A DNA stretch of 64,000 nucleotides from Sphingobacterium siyangense (GTDB lineage Bacteria > Bacteroidota > Bacteroidia > Sphingobacteriales > Sphingobacteriaceae), in the NCBI RefSeq assembly GCF_007830445.1, contig NZ_VLKR01000020.1, forward strand, positions 1 to 64,000, given 5' to 3'. Each line of letters opens with the position of its first letter. Position 1 is the stretch's first letter. Made by a program: the position numbers and the translations under genes. Shown piece after piece: positions 46,635 through 55,048 of this stretch. The notes beneath the pieces are model-generated. The model saw only the letters and a program-made list of their open reading frames with translations. It had not been told where the DNA came from and ran no database searches.

Positions 46635-48737
46635 TTATTTCTTCCCGATCGCGATTTGGTTACTTACAGTACTCCCTGCGTATTCGCCCTGTGGAAGCGA
46701 AACCTCCAGCGATTGATTTACACGAAGCTGTTTATTGACGAGTTGAACCTTCACTGTTTTGGCTCTTTGGAGTGGATCTGCAACATCAAGCTGCATGCTA
46801 GTTGTTTCGCGCATACTCAATTGTATGATAGCAGGTTGATCGAGCTTTATAGACCAATTGCCAACTTGGTACGTTCCTGCTTGATAACAAACAATTTGTA
46901 GAATCCGGCTCCCTTTATGCTCCACCGCCTGTATATCCGATGTATTCTGCCAAATTTTTAGCTGCTGCATTGCTTTTGTATCAACAGTTTTGGTACCAGG
47001 CACAACAATATAAGCATAGCTCGCATTGTTTGGAGCAACAGCATGATCAAACCAAAGCTTGAAGACCTTTCCATGTACAACATCTTTGGAACGGGAACGG
47101 TTGATCCGGTACCAGGAACCAACCTGATCTTTGGTTGTCAATCCAACATTCATAGCTGCTGGAAAATAATACAGAACATTGTTATGGGTTATAAAATCGC
47201 CTACTTTGACAGATCTCTGTACTGAATCGAGTGCAGACATTTCCTTTCCATTCCAGACAACGGGTCCATTCAGCCAGGTTTGGTTTAAGGTTGTTACCAC
47301 AGCTTCTGGCGCAGCACAGTGAATCCCAGCCCCCAAACAAACGATTTCCCGATCGAAAAAGAACCAGGCTTTTTGAGCCTTGACCCCGTCGTACTGGACC
47401 GACATAGCTGAGGCTCCTGTCTTATCGTTGCTTACGCCGCCTGCAAAGTTATTTGCAGCAAGTGCTCCCCATTGTTCTTTCAATTCCAGGTCGCCCGGAT
47501 AATCTCGTGTTGTCGTTCCAGGAATTTTATCCCATTCCCATACGGGCATAATATTATAATATTCGGGTCCAAATACCTGAATATTGGTCACACCATCTGA
47601 CATATTGCGCCCAAGAACGTTTTCTCCATTTCCAGACTCCGATTTATTGGTACGGCTACTGGCCAATCGAACATTAAAGTGGAATTGCTTACGCAGATGA
47701 GTCGTGTAGTCTCCTTTCCAGTAATGGCGGTGGACCTCGATATGCTCAGCGTCATAAGGCTGGACGCTATCTAGTTTTGCTAGCGCTTTGTTCCAAATGG
47801 TATTTTTGGCGGGATCAATCAACTTCATTTGTTGTAATATGGCGGTCTCCTGTGTTTTTTCCAAGATATTGGGGCGTGAGATCCCGCGACCATGTACATT
47901 AAAATCGATATAGCGCGAACGAATAATTGGCAGGTAGGTTTCAGTAAGAAATTGTTCAAAAAGGCCGAGCCTCTTCATGTCTACAGCATAAGGTGTCTCC
48001 CGCACATAGGCCATAACTTTTGAGATCCCCTTCAGAAATTCCTCCCCATAGCCTGCAATGTATAATTGAGGGCCATGTTGTAAGTAAGAGAAATCATATT
48101 GCAGTCCTTCCTTGCCATTCACGAGCTGTATCGGAAAAAGCAGCTGCTCCATCGCAGCAGCTAAAAGATTTTCATCTTCCAAGATCAATGCACGATAAAA
48201 ATAGTGCATGGCAATATCACTTTTATTCGCCCCTGTTTTTGTGTAAGGATCGCCACGCTTCATCAGCTCAACAAGTGGAGTCTCTAGTGTAGTAGGAATT
48301 TTTTCCTTTCCAAATTTCATCAGGATAAGACAGACACCGATGGCTTTTGGCGAAGCGATCTCGTTATGCCACCAATTTGAAGACTCAAAACGATTATTTG
48401 CCCAATATTGTGCGGCAAGCAGGATTTTATCGTAAAGTGATTTTTCCTGATAAGATGCACTTTGTGGAGACACATAGGCAACAATAAGTGTCCTTAACCG
48501 ATCCAAGTGCTCTCCCGGAGGCCAAAGCGATATTGACTTACTGCTGTAATCGATATCTGCCCAAGTACCGTCAGCACGCAGTTGATTACATAGGCTTAAC
48601 GTTTTATCTGCATTTGGCAATGGGCCACTTAACTCATCATCGTATACATGCTTTTTAATACGCACAAACGTATCGCTGTTCTGCGCCTTTGCCATAACCA
48701 AGGCAAAGGACAATAAAAATAGGATTAGTCCTTTCAT
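46635..48737 (-). CDS. Polysaccharide lyase family 8 (hyaluronan / chondroitin AC lyase type)
   Basis: 700 residues, signal peptide ending AKAQ. PL8 catalytic residues fall at the right spacing: Asn171 (in TGANKSD), His221 and Tyr230 (HGPQLYIAGY), Arg284 and Arg288 (HGRGISR). The 50-residue Asn-His, 9-residue His-Tyr and 4-residue Arg-Arg spacings match the family. NWWHNEIASP (121-130) forms the aromatic patch region; the C-terminal half is the PL8 beta-sandwich, with WEWDKIPGTTTRDYP at about 404. It depolymerises hyaluronan, chondroitin sulfate or xanthan by beta-elimination; with GH88 and a sulfatase nearby, a glycosaminoglycan is the best guess. The sulfatase gene lies 20 bp upstream on the same strand. 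Confidence 0.95.
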   Translation of the reverse strand: MKGLILFLLSFALVMAKAQNSDTFVRIKKHVYDDELSGPLPNADKTLSLCNQLRADGTWADIDYSSKSISLWPPGEHLDRLRTLIVAYVSPQSASYQEKSLYDKILLAAQYWANNRFESSNWWHNEIASPKAIGVCLILMKFGKEKIPTTLETPLVELMKRGDPYTKTGANKSDIAMHYFYRALILEDENLLAAAMEQLLFPIQLVNGKEGLQYDFSYLQHGPQLYIAGYGEEFLKGISKVMAYVRETPYAVDMKRLGLFEQFLTETYLPIIRSRYIDFNVHGRGISRPNILEKTQETAILQQMKLIDPAKNTIWNKALAKLDSVQPYDAEHIEVHRHYWKGDYTTHLRKQFHFNVRLASSRTNKSESGNGENVLGRNMSDGVTNIQVFGPEYYNIMPVWEWDKIPGTTTRDYPGDLELKEQWGALAANNFAGGVSNDKTGASAMSVQYDGVKAQKAWFFFDREIVCLGAGIHCAAPEAVVTTLNQTWLNGPVVWNGKEMSALDSVQRSVKVGDFITHNNVLYYFPAAMNVGLTTKDQVGSWYRINRSRSKDVVHGKVFKLWFDHAVAPNNASYAYIVVPGTKTVDTKAMQQLKIWQNTSDIQAVEHKGSRILQIVCYQAGTYQVGNWSIKLDQPAIIQLSMRETTSMQLDVADPLQRAKTVKVQLVNKQLRVNQSLEVSLPQGEYAGSTVSNQIAIGKK

Positions 48738-48757
48738 CTGTTTTTAGTATTCATTAC

Positions 48758-50167
48758 TTAAGGATATTGTCGTTCTGCGGCTCGTCCGACGACTTCCATC
48801 CGGTGTTTCATCAGTTGATTTTGATCATTGTCCAATACAGAGCTTAGCCATTTTGGATTCTCCAGTCCCTTTTCCCATTCCTTCAGTTTATTCAGCATCT
48901 CCTTTACACGCTCAGGATACTTCGTGGCTAGATTATGCTGTTCCCGAAGGTCATCCCTAAGATTGAACAATAATATCGGATCATCTTTAACCACAATCAG
49001 TTTCCATTCTTTGTGTCGCACAGCACGTGCAATCCCTCGACGCCAGAATAAATAGTCGTGTCCATTTTTCACATCCTTATAGGAAGATAGCAAACTGATG
49101 CCATCGATTTGCTGCCCCTGGATGTTCTTCCCTTTTATTGCCTCGATGCTGGTGGGTAAGATATCCATTCCCGATACCATGGCATCTGATGTTATCCCTT
49201 TCGGTAGCTTGGCTGGCCATTGCATGATAAGGGGAACCCGGATTCCACCTTCCCATTTCGATCCCTTTAAACCACGCAATTGTCCATTGTCTGCGCCATT
49301 ATTTGTTGCCGCTCCATTATCATTCATAAAAATGATTAAGGTGTTTTCATAAAGTCCTTCTTGCTTTAAATGTTCAACCAGACGTCCAATATTTTCATCC
49401 ATATTATCCAGCATAGCCAAGTAAGCACGACGCAATGGATCAGCTACATTTTTATACTTATCAATAGTCTTCAGGGGCGCTTCGACAGGTGTATGCACTG
49501 CATTGAAAGCTAAATACATAAAAAAGGGCTGGCTTCGATACTGTTGAATATACGCAATTGCTTTATTGGTCAATGTTTCAGTCAAATAATGAATTGAGTC
49601 TTCGGGGACTATACGTCGATCGTCATAAAGCAGCTGCGTTGGCTTCACGGCACCATGGATTGGGAAGTAAGGCCGGTCACCACCGATAAAACCATAGAAA
49701 TGGTCAAACCCACGTTTCAATGGATTAAATTGTGGACCATCCCCTTGATGCCATTTGCCAATCGCTACAGTTTTATAGCCGTTATACTTCATGAAGTCAG
49801 CAATGGTGGCTACCTGCGTATCCATTCCGATATCTTCAGGTGCGACACCCGCAGTGGGACGTTTCGAAATATTATGTTCAAAACCAAAGCGCTGCTGGTA
49901 GCGGCCAGAAAGTAAGCCCGCCCGAGAAGGAGCGCATACTGAAGCTGAGGCATAGGCCGACTGAAAACGTACGCCATTTTTCGCAAGTGCATCAATATTG
50001 GGGGTATAGACCTCCCTACCGCCGTAACAACCAAAATCATCATAACCTCCATCGTCGCTCAGGATGACAATAACGTTAGGATGTTGCTGTCCGAATACAG
50101 AAATCCCAAACCTAAAGAGTATATTCACAAGAGTTAATATACTATAGCAAGTAAATCGGTAGATCAT
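48758..50167 (-). CDS. Family S1 sulfatase (formylglycine, Cys type), exported
   Basis: 469 residues from the ATG at 50167; the frame extends to 50230 but the shorter start gives the signal peptide (YSILTLVNILFRFGISVFGQ). The modified residue is Cys78 in the motif C-A-P-S-R, followed by AGLLSGRY, the sulfatase type I signature. Metal ligands include the Asp pair at 38-39 (ILSDDGG) and the later MNDNGAATNN block (about 290). GKWHQGDGPQFNP is the second signature region. It needs a maturation enzyme (anSME), not seen in the window. It likely removes sulfate esters from glycosaminoglycan fragments made by the PL8 lyase encoded 20 bp downstream. Confidence 0.95.
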   Translation of the reverse strand: MIYRFTCYSILTLVNILFRFGISVFGQQHPNVIVILSDDGGYDDFGCYGGREVYTPNIDALAKNGVRFQSAYASASVCAPSRAGLLSGRYQQRFGFEHNISKRPTAGVAPEDIGMDTQVATIADFMKYNGYKTVAIGKWHQGDGPQFNPLKRGFDHFYGFIGGDRPYFPIHGAVKPTQLLYDDRRIVPEDSIHYLTETLTNKAIAYIQQYRSQPFFMYLAFNAVHTPVEAPLKTIDKYKNVADPLRRAYLAMLDNMDENIGRLVEHLKQEGLYENTLIIFMNDNGAATNNGADNGQLRGLKGSKWEGGIRVPLIMQWPAKLPKGITSDAMVSGMDILPTSIEAIKGKNIQGQQIDGISLLSSYKDVKNGHDYLFWRRGIARAVRHKEWKLIVVKDDPILLFNLRDDLREQHNLATKYPERVKEMLNKLKEWEKGLENPKWLSSVLDNDQNQLMKHRMEVVGRAAERQYP

Positions 50168-50277
50168 AACATTAGATTTATCCTTAAATGTATCGTTAAA
50201 TGTATAGGATTTTTTGTTAAAAAACCGCAAACGATTTCGTTAGGCTATTTTTAGACGATTAAAAATAAAGGTCAGAG

Positions 50278-50925
50278 ATGAAAACAGATGAAAAAAAATT
50301 GGTCTGTACACTTGCTCATTTTTTGGTCAGTGATTCGGATGGCACTGCATTAAGCTCGTTTTTGTGTTCATTGACCTATCACCCCAGTACCATTAGAACC
50401 GAACTCGTTCAATTGTTGAACAAATGGCAAAACAAAGCAGCTGGAACAGTATTTCCCGGGGAGGACCTCTGGACAGATTTTAAGCAACTTGTGGGAAGCA
50501 ATCCCGATCTTGGCGTGGCTGTGGTTGATGGCTGTAGCATCAACGATATTGCAAGTTTTTACGAAGAAATCAATGCCGTCTACATGTCCAGCGAAAGCTG
50601 GAAGATAGGAAGCCTAGATGGCTTTGACGATTTGCTTTACGGTGGATTTGGTAACTTTAAAGATGCTGTTTCACATTGCATTGTTTGGAAGGATATTGCA
50701 CACAGCAGGGCATCATTGGGCGTTGAAACAACTTTGGCCTATTATAGAGGGAAACTTGGAGCAGAATCACCATTCAATCAAACGCATTTTCAAAAGAAAC
50801 TAGATGAGCTAAAAGCTGGTCGTGGAGAAACCTATTTTGACATTGTTGCCGATATCATCCAATCGCACCGCAAAGTAATCTGGATTTACAACGGGTATCC
50901 TCAGCACAAATCGGTATATTTATAA
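50278..50925 (+). CDS. Barstar-family (ribonuclease inhibitor-like) protein with N-terminal extension
   Basis: 215 residues, no signal peptide, so cytoplasmic. The barstar-like domain covers about residues 78-212: VAVVDGCSINDIASFYEEIN (strand and first helix), then IGSLDGFDDLLYGGFGNF (about 117-134), matching the LDALWD loop-helix of Bacillus barstar in which two Asp residues bind barnase; both acidic positions are kept (first and last D of LDGFDD). The end (DIVADIIQSHRKVIWIYNG) matches the last helix and strand. The first about 75 residues are an extension of unknown role. It sits between a sulfatase and an oxidoreductase gene, and no barnase-like RNase is visible. It is probably an immunity protein whose toxin is elsewhere. 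Confidence 0.8.
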   Translation: MKTDEKKLVCTLAHFLVSDSDGTALSSFLCSLTYHPSTIRTELVQLLNKWQNKAAGTVFPGEDLWTDFKQLVGSNPDLGVAVVDGCSINDIASFYEEINAVYMSSESWKIGSLDGFDDLLYGGFGNFKDAVSHCIVWKDIAHSRASLGVETTLAYYRGKLGAESPFNQTHFQKKLDELKAGRGETYFDIVADIIQSHRKVIWIYNGYPQHKSVYL

Positions 50926-50941
50926 TAACTAAACTTAACAT

Positions 50942-52024
50942 ATGAAGCATCTTATCCGCCTAGTTTTCCTGCTCCTATTCTTCCAACAAGTTGCACAGGC
51001 CAGTGAGCGACTTAAAGTTGCTGTTGCGGGGCTCAACCATGACCACGTATTCTTGCTTTTAAATTTATATAAGGATAAAAAAGTCGATATTATCGGTATT
51101 GCCGAACCGAATCAAACCTTATCAAACAAAATACGAACGCAGTATAATTTACCTGACACAATCTTCTACCATGACTTACCAAGCTTATTGAAACATGTCA
51201 AACCGGATGCGGTACTCGCCTACAATCCAACCGATGAGCATATCCTCGTCGCAGAGACCTGTCTCCCGCTTAAGATCCCTGTAATGGTAGAGAAGCCTCT
51301 TGCTACGACTCTTTCTGACGCAAAACGTATTGCATTTTTGTCCAAACAGTTCGCAACACCCTTTTTGGTAAATTACGAAACGACCTGGTATAAAAGTAAT
51401 CAACAGTTGAAGCAGTTGGTCGACAAGGGTGAAATTGGAAAAATCACACGTATACTTGTAAAAGACGGTCACGAAGGACCTAAAGAAATCGGCTGCAGCA
51501 ATTACTTCCTCGACTGGCTTACTGATCCGAAAAAAAATGGTGGCGGTGCAGTGATGGATTTTGGCTGTTATGGCGCCAATCTGATGACCTGGCTCAAAAA
51601 TGGAGAAAGGCCAATTTCAGTGACAGCCTTTACACAACAGCTCAAGCCAGAGGTTTATCCAAAGGTAGACGACAATGCCACCATCATACTAAGCTACCGT
51701 GACGGCAGCACGGGCATTATTCAAGCTTCTTGGGCTTGGCCATACAGTGTTAAAGATCTGCAGGTTTTTGGCACAAAAGCTCAGCTCTACGCTAAAAATG
51801 ATAAAGAGCTTCTAAAATACAAACAGCAGAATGATCCACCTACACATATACCGACTACGGTCCCCTATTTTGAGAACCATATTGCCTATCTCGAACAGGT
51901 TCTGAAAGATGCTATGGCTCCAGAAAATGATCTCGGATCGATCAATAATAATGTCACTGTGGTCGAAATCCTGGAAGCGGCAAAACGCTCGGCTAAAGAA
52001 GGAAAGTCCATTATTTTAAAATAA
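50942..52024 (+). CDS. Exported Gfo/Idh/MocA-family oxidoreductase
   Basis: 360 residues with a Sec-type signal peptide (about 1-21, LVFLLLFFQQVAQA). An N-terminal NAD-binding Rossmann domain (about 24-140) has VAVAGLNHDHVF in place of the classical GxGxxG, the conserved EKP at 117-119 (VMVEKPLATT), and a C-terminal domain (about 145-345) with DWLTDPKKNGGGAVMDFGCYG typical of the family. Family members oxidise or reduce sugars, or act as glycosidases using bound NAD. A Sec leader implies a periplasmic enzyme with pre-bound cofactor or a glycosidase-like role, though periplasmic NAD supply is a problem for Sec export. It is 16 bp downstream of the barstar-like gene and ends at a terminator. 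Confidence 0.88.
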   Translation: MKHLIRLVFLLLFFQQVAQASERLKVAVAGLNHDHVFLLLNLYKDKKVDIIGIAEPNQTLSNKIRTQYNLPDTIFYHDLPSLLKHVKPDAVLAYNPTDEHILVAETCLPLKIPVMVEKPLATTLSDAKRIAFLSKQFATPFLVNYETTWYKSNQQLKQLVDKGEIGKITRILVKDGHEGPKEIGCSNYFLDWLTDPKKNGGGAVMDFGCYGANLMTWLKNGERPISVTAFTQQLKPEVYPKVDDNATIILSYRDGSTGIIQASWAWPYSVKDLQVFGTKAQLYAKNDKELLKYKQQNDPPTHIPTTVPYFENHIAYLEQVLKDAMAPENDLGSINNNVTVVEILEAAKRSAKEGKSIILK

Positions 52025-52060
52025 AAAAGGTCCGTAGCTTGCAATGCTGCGGACCTTTTT
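52023..52060 (+). terminator. Terminator of the oxidoreductase gene
   Basis: Stem AAAAAGGTCCGTAGC / GCTGCGGACCTTTTT with one G-U-type mismatch and a 7-nt loop, starting at the stop codon, followed by the T-run of the stem base. Confidence 0.9.
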
Positions 52061-52133
52061 CATGCCTTCCCATAAGCCATAGACAAAGCCGATCTGCTCA
52101 GTTAATAGATTAGCAATCGGCCTAGTTAGTTGG

Positions 52134-53378
52134 CTAAGGGTCTAAGGGTTCATCAGGATCGATCGTATAGGCCTCTTCTTTTGCCTTGAACTCGATGATC
52201 ACATCTGAAATTCGTTTACCCAATGTATAGGGAATATACCCCAATTCACGCATACAACGATCGCCCATCTTTTCCACCGCATCAATGTGCACTTTACTAC
52301 TGTTAACGATGGCGTATTTATCTTTCGGAAAACCATAATTTAACAGGATACGTGCTGTATTACGCAAATTTGTGGTCGTATGTCTCGCATGTGGATCAAT
52401 CAATATTGCCGCTTCAGGTACTCCCATAATCTCGATCAGATACTTTTTCATTTCTATTGCCTCAATAAAGCGAGTCTTATAGGGATGTACTTTACCGCCA
52501 GACAACACAATAAAAGGGGCCAATTTTTCAAAGTAGCTTCGGGCTGCCATCCGCGCACGTAACATTCCACCTGGACTAATAGGCTGTCCATACACCTCGG
52601 GGCCTGCACCTAAGGTCAGCAACAGACTATAGGGATAGCTTGCGAAATCGGTATTTTTGACCGCTTCGTAAGCTTTCTTGTTTTCGAGTTCAATCAGCGG
52701 TTCTAGTTGTGCCGCGTCCCATCGCTCATTAATTTCCAACAAGCGTACAGCAGTCATCATGGTCAAAAAAAATGCCGTTTTATGTGTTGGAATATCCTTG
52801 CGGACGTCTTGGCGAACATCGTCCAAAAGATGAAGGTAGGCCGCACGTTTTACATCGAAAGAGATCGAATCTATTTTGGGGTAATTGGGACTTTTACCTC
52901 CGCCATAGACGTCCACCACATAATTCATTGCCTTTAAATCCTGTTTCAAGGCTTTCGTAAAATAGGCCTTTGCCGTTTCATGATGCAACACACCATAGGT
53001 CATTGATGGAATAAGACTAGCCTGAACAAGCTGGTCCAATTTCTTGTTATGCCCAATTTGCTCCGCCAGCTGCTCTGCCAACAGGTCAATTTCGTTCTCC
53101 TGCCATTTGAAGGCATTCAAATAGCACATGAGATCGGGACAACTGGCGCTGTTGTTAAAACGTTCGAACCGTTTTTCCAACACCTGTGCTATCGGCTTGG
53201 AGCCCACGAGCTCCTGTATAAGGGCAGGATCTTTTAAGAGCAAATAGGATGCATAATAATTCTTCTTGATCAGCCAATCCTGTGGACCGTCAGGCATATT
53301 GTTTACTTGACCTTTGGAAATATGCAGGCAGCATATTCCCAAGGTAAGTAACAAGATCTTTCTGATATTTTTTATCAT
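52134..53378 (-). CDS. YdcF/SanA-family (DUF218) protein, exported
   Basis: 414 residues with a signal peptide (IRKILLLTLGICCLHISKGQ). The first about 230 residues are helical and not recognised. The C-terminal part carries the DUF218 core: FIVLSGGKVHPYKTRFIEAIE (about 290-310), GVPEAAILIDPHARHTTTNL (about 318-337) and YAIVNSSKVH (about 355). DUF218 proteins (YdcF, SanA, ElyC) bind nucleotides or act in envelope metabolism, but function is poorly known. It lies 17 bp downstream of a SusD gene and looks like the last gene of that operon, an unusual companion for SusCD. Confidence 0.85.
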   Translation of the reverse strand: MIKNIRKILLLTLGICCLHISKGQVNNMPDGPQDWLIKKNYYASYLLLKDPALIQELVGSKPIAQVLEKRFERFNNSASCPDLMCYLNAFKWQENEIDLLAEQLAEQIGHNKKLDQLVQASLIPSMTYGVLHHETAKAYFTKALKQDLKAMNYVVDVYGGGKSPNYPKIDSISFDVKRAAYLHLLDDVRQDVRKDIPTHKTAFFLTMMTAVRLLEINERWDAAQLEPLIELENKKAYEAVKNTDFASYPYSLLLTLGAGPEVYGQPISPGGMLRARMAARSYFEKLAPFIVLSGGKVHPYKTRFIEAIEMKKYLIEIMGVPEAAILIDPHARHTTTNLRNTARILLNYGFPKDKYAIVNSSKVHIDAVEKMGDRCMRELGYIPYTLGKRISDVIIEFKAKEEAYTIDPDEPLDP

Positions 53379-53395
53379 ATCTATTCCATTGCAGA

Positions 53396-54916
53396 TTAAT
53401 AACCAGGATTTTGATACATACGTACCGGATCCAGCTTATATTCATCAAAAGGAATTGGATAGTATCGATCTTTTGTCGAGATATTGGAGATTTTAGCATT
53501 TCCATAATCAGCCTGGCTCTTCGTTTTGAAATAAGTCACCAGTTCTTGTGCATTATAATTACGGATCAAATCAAACCAACGTTGGTTTTCAAATGCCAGT
53601 TCTACACGGCGTTCATGCAATATGGCCTCCTTTAAGGTTGGATATTTACTACGATAGGTAGTATTTAGCATTGAAGTAGCATACGAAGGCAATCCAGCAC
53701 GTTCACGTACCTGATCCAAAAGCGCGATAGCTTCCGCATCTTTACCCAAGTGATATTTTGCTTCTGCCAACAACAGCATCACATCGGCGTAACGGATCAA
53801 GATCCAGTCGTTTCCGCCCCAACCATTGGTACCTGCAGCGTCACTGTTATCTCTAAATTTGGTTACAAACCAATCGTTAACTTGCGTATTGGCGGCAAAC
53901 TTTACCGAGAAGCCTTTTCGGATATCGTCTTGCTCGTAATCTTTAATCAAATCTAGTTTCGCAACTTCGCCAGCACCTGTAGAGTTATAGCGTGAGTTGA
54001 TGGTCTCCCCTCTCGCCTGGTAATTACGGGCAATACTCGAGCTATAGTTTTGGTCACCTTGTTTGTACTGAATCTGAAAAACAAGTTCTTTACAGCTATT
54101 TTTCTTGGTCACATCGAAAACATCCGCATAGGGGATTTCGTTCAGTTTACCAAAAGTTCGCATTTGGTAGGCCGCATTAAGGTACTGTTCTGCCTTCGCA
54201 AAATTTTCTGCACTCCCCGACGTCTGCGTTGCTCCCAACGTTAAGTATACTTGTCCCAAAATTGCATTAATAGCCGATTTAGATGCTCTGCCAATGACGT
54301 AATCTTTCTGTGTATTGGGAAGATTGCTGGACAATGCCTCTGTCAAATCCTTAATGATCTGTTCGTACACAACCGACTCTTTTTGCCGAAAAGCCAATTC
54401 ATTTGCTTGCTCTTTACTGGTCACCTGTACCGTAGATAATGGAATATCTCCGAATTTACGCACCATATGGAAATATAATAATGCACGAACGAATTTCGCT
54501 TCCGCAATATAACGTCCTTTTAATTCTGCACTCGTAAAGGTCACATCGTCGACATGTGACAGAACCACATTACAGCGGCTGATTGCCGCATACATAGCCG
54601 ACCAATGCGTCTTTAGATAGGTATTACTTGGCAGCAACGAAAAGTCATTGAATTGGAATGGCTCGCCGGCGTTGGATTGGTTATCATTACGTCCACTATT
54701 ATCCGAACGTTCCTCATTATACAATGTACTGGATTCTCCGATCGTACTTCCCGAACGAAGGGACTGGTAAAGACCGTTAACCGCCAAGAGCACATCATTT
54801 TCTGACTTGAAGTAATCATCAATCGTAACGGCGTTGGGATTTTTCTGATTTAAAAAATCTTTGGTACATGAAGACAATGCCAACAAAACAAAGGGTAATA
54901 TATATCTTTTTTTCAT
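53396..54916 (-). CDS. RagB/SusD-family lipoprotein
   Basis: 506 residues, lipobox Cys at residue 17 (LLALSSC). Classical SusD elements: FLNQKNPNAVTIDDYFKSEN after the Cys, AEAKFVRALLYFHMVRKFGD (about 138-157), YADVMLLLAEAKYHLGKDAE (about 378-397) and VELAFENQRWFDLIRNYN (about 440-457). Ends RMYQNPGY. Partner of the SusC gene upstream, but separated from it by 132 bp. Closest in type to the SusD at 41632, giving the locus two classical SusCD pairs of opposite orientation. Confidence 0.95.
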   Translation of the reverse strand: MKKRYILPFVLLALSSCTKDFLNQKNPNAVTIDDYFKSENDVLLAVNGLYQSLRSGSTIGESSTLYNEERSDNSGRNDNQSNAGEPFQFNDFSLLPSNTYLKTHWSAMYAAISRCNVVLSHVDDVTFTSAELKGRYIAEAKFVRALLYFHMVRKFGDIPLSTVQVTSKEQANELAFRQKESVVYEQIIKDLTEALSSNLPNTQKDYVIGRASKSAINAILGQVYLTLGATQTSGSAENFAKAEQYLNAAYQMRTFGKLNEIPYADVFDVTKKNSCKELVFQIQYKQGDQNYSSSIARNYQARGETINSRYNSTGAGEVAKLDLIKDYEQDDIRKGFSVKFAANTQVNDWFVTKFRDNSDAAGTNGWGGNDWILIRYADVMLLLAEAKYHLGKDAEAIALLDQVRERAGLPSYATSMLNTTYRSKYPTLKEAILHERRVELAFENQRWFDLIRNYNAQELVTYFKTKSQADYGNAKISNISTKDRYYPIPFDEYKLDPVRMYQNPGY

Positions 54917-55048
54917 CCTGTTATTTTTTTATTTTTCATCAGCCCACGGAACTACAAAGAGCAGTCTGTAGGACTATTTTACAATACTGGAGCTTAACAC
55001 GGGGCTTTCCTTGATATTCCTACGCACAACAGCTCCTCGATCCTGCTA

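Noticed and set aside
54917..55048. GGAGCT...AGCTCC hairpin in the SusC-SusD gap
   Set aside because: Arms are only 6 bp and about 35 bp apart; too weak to call.
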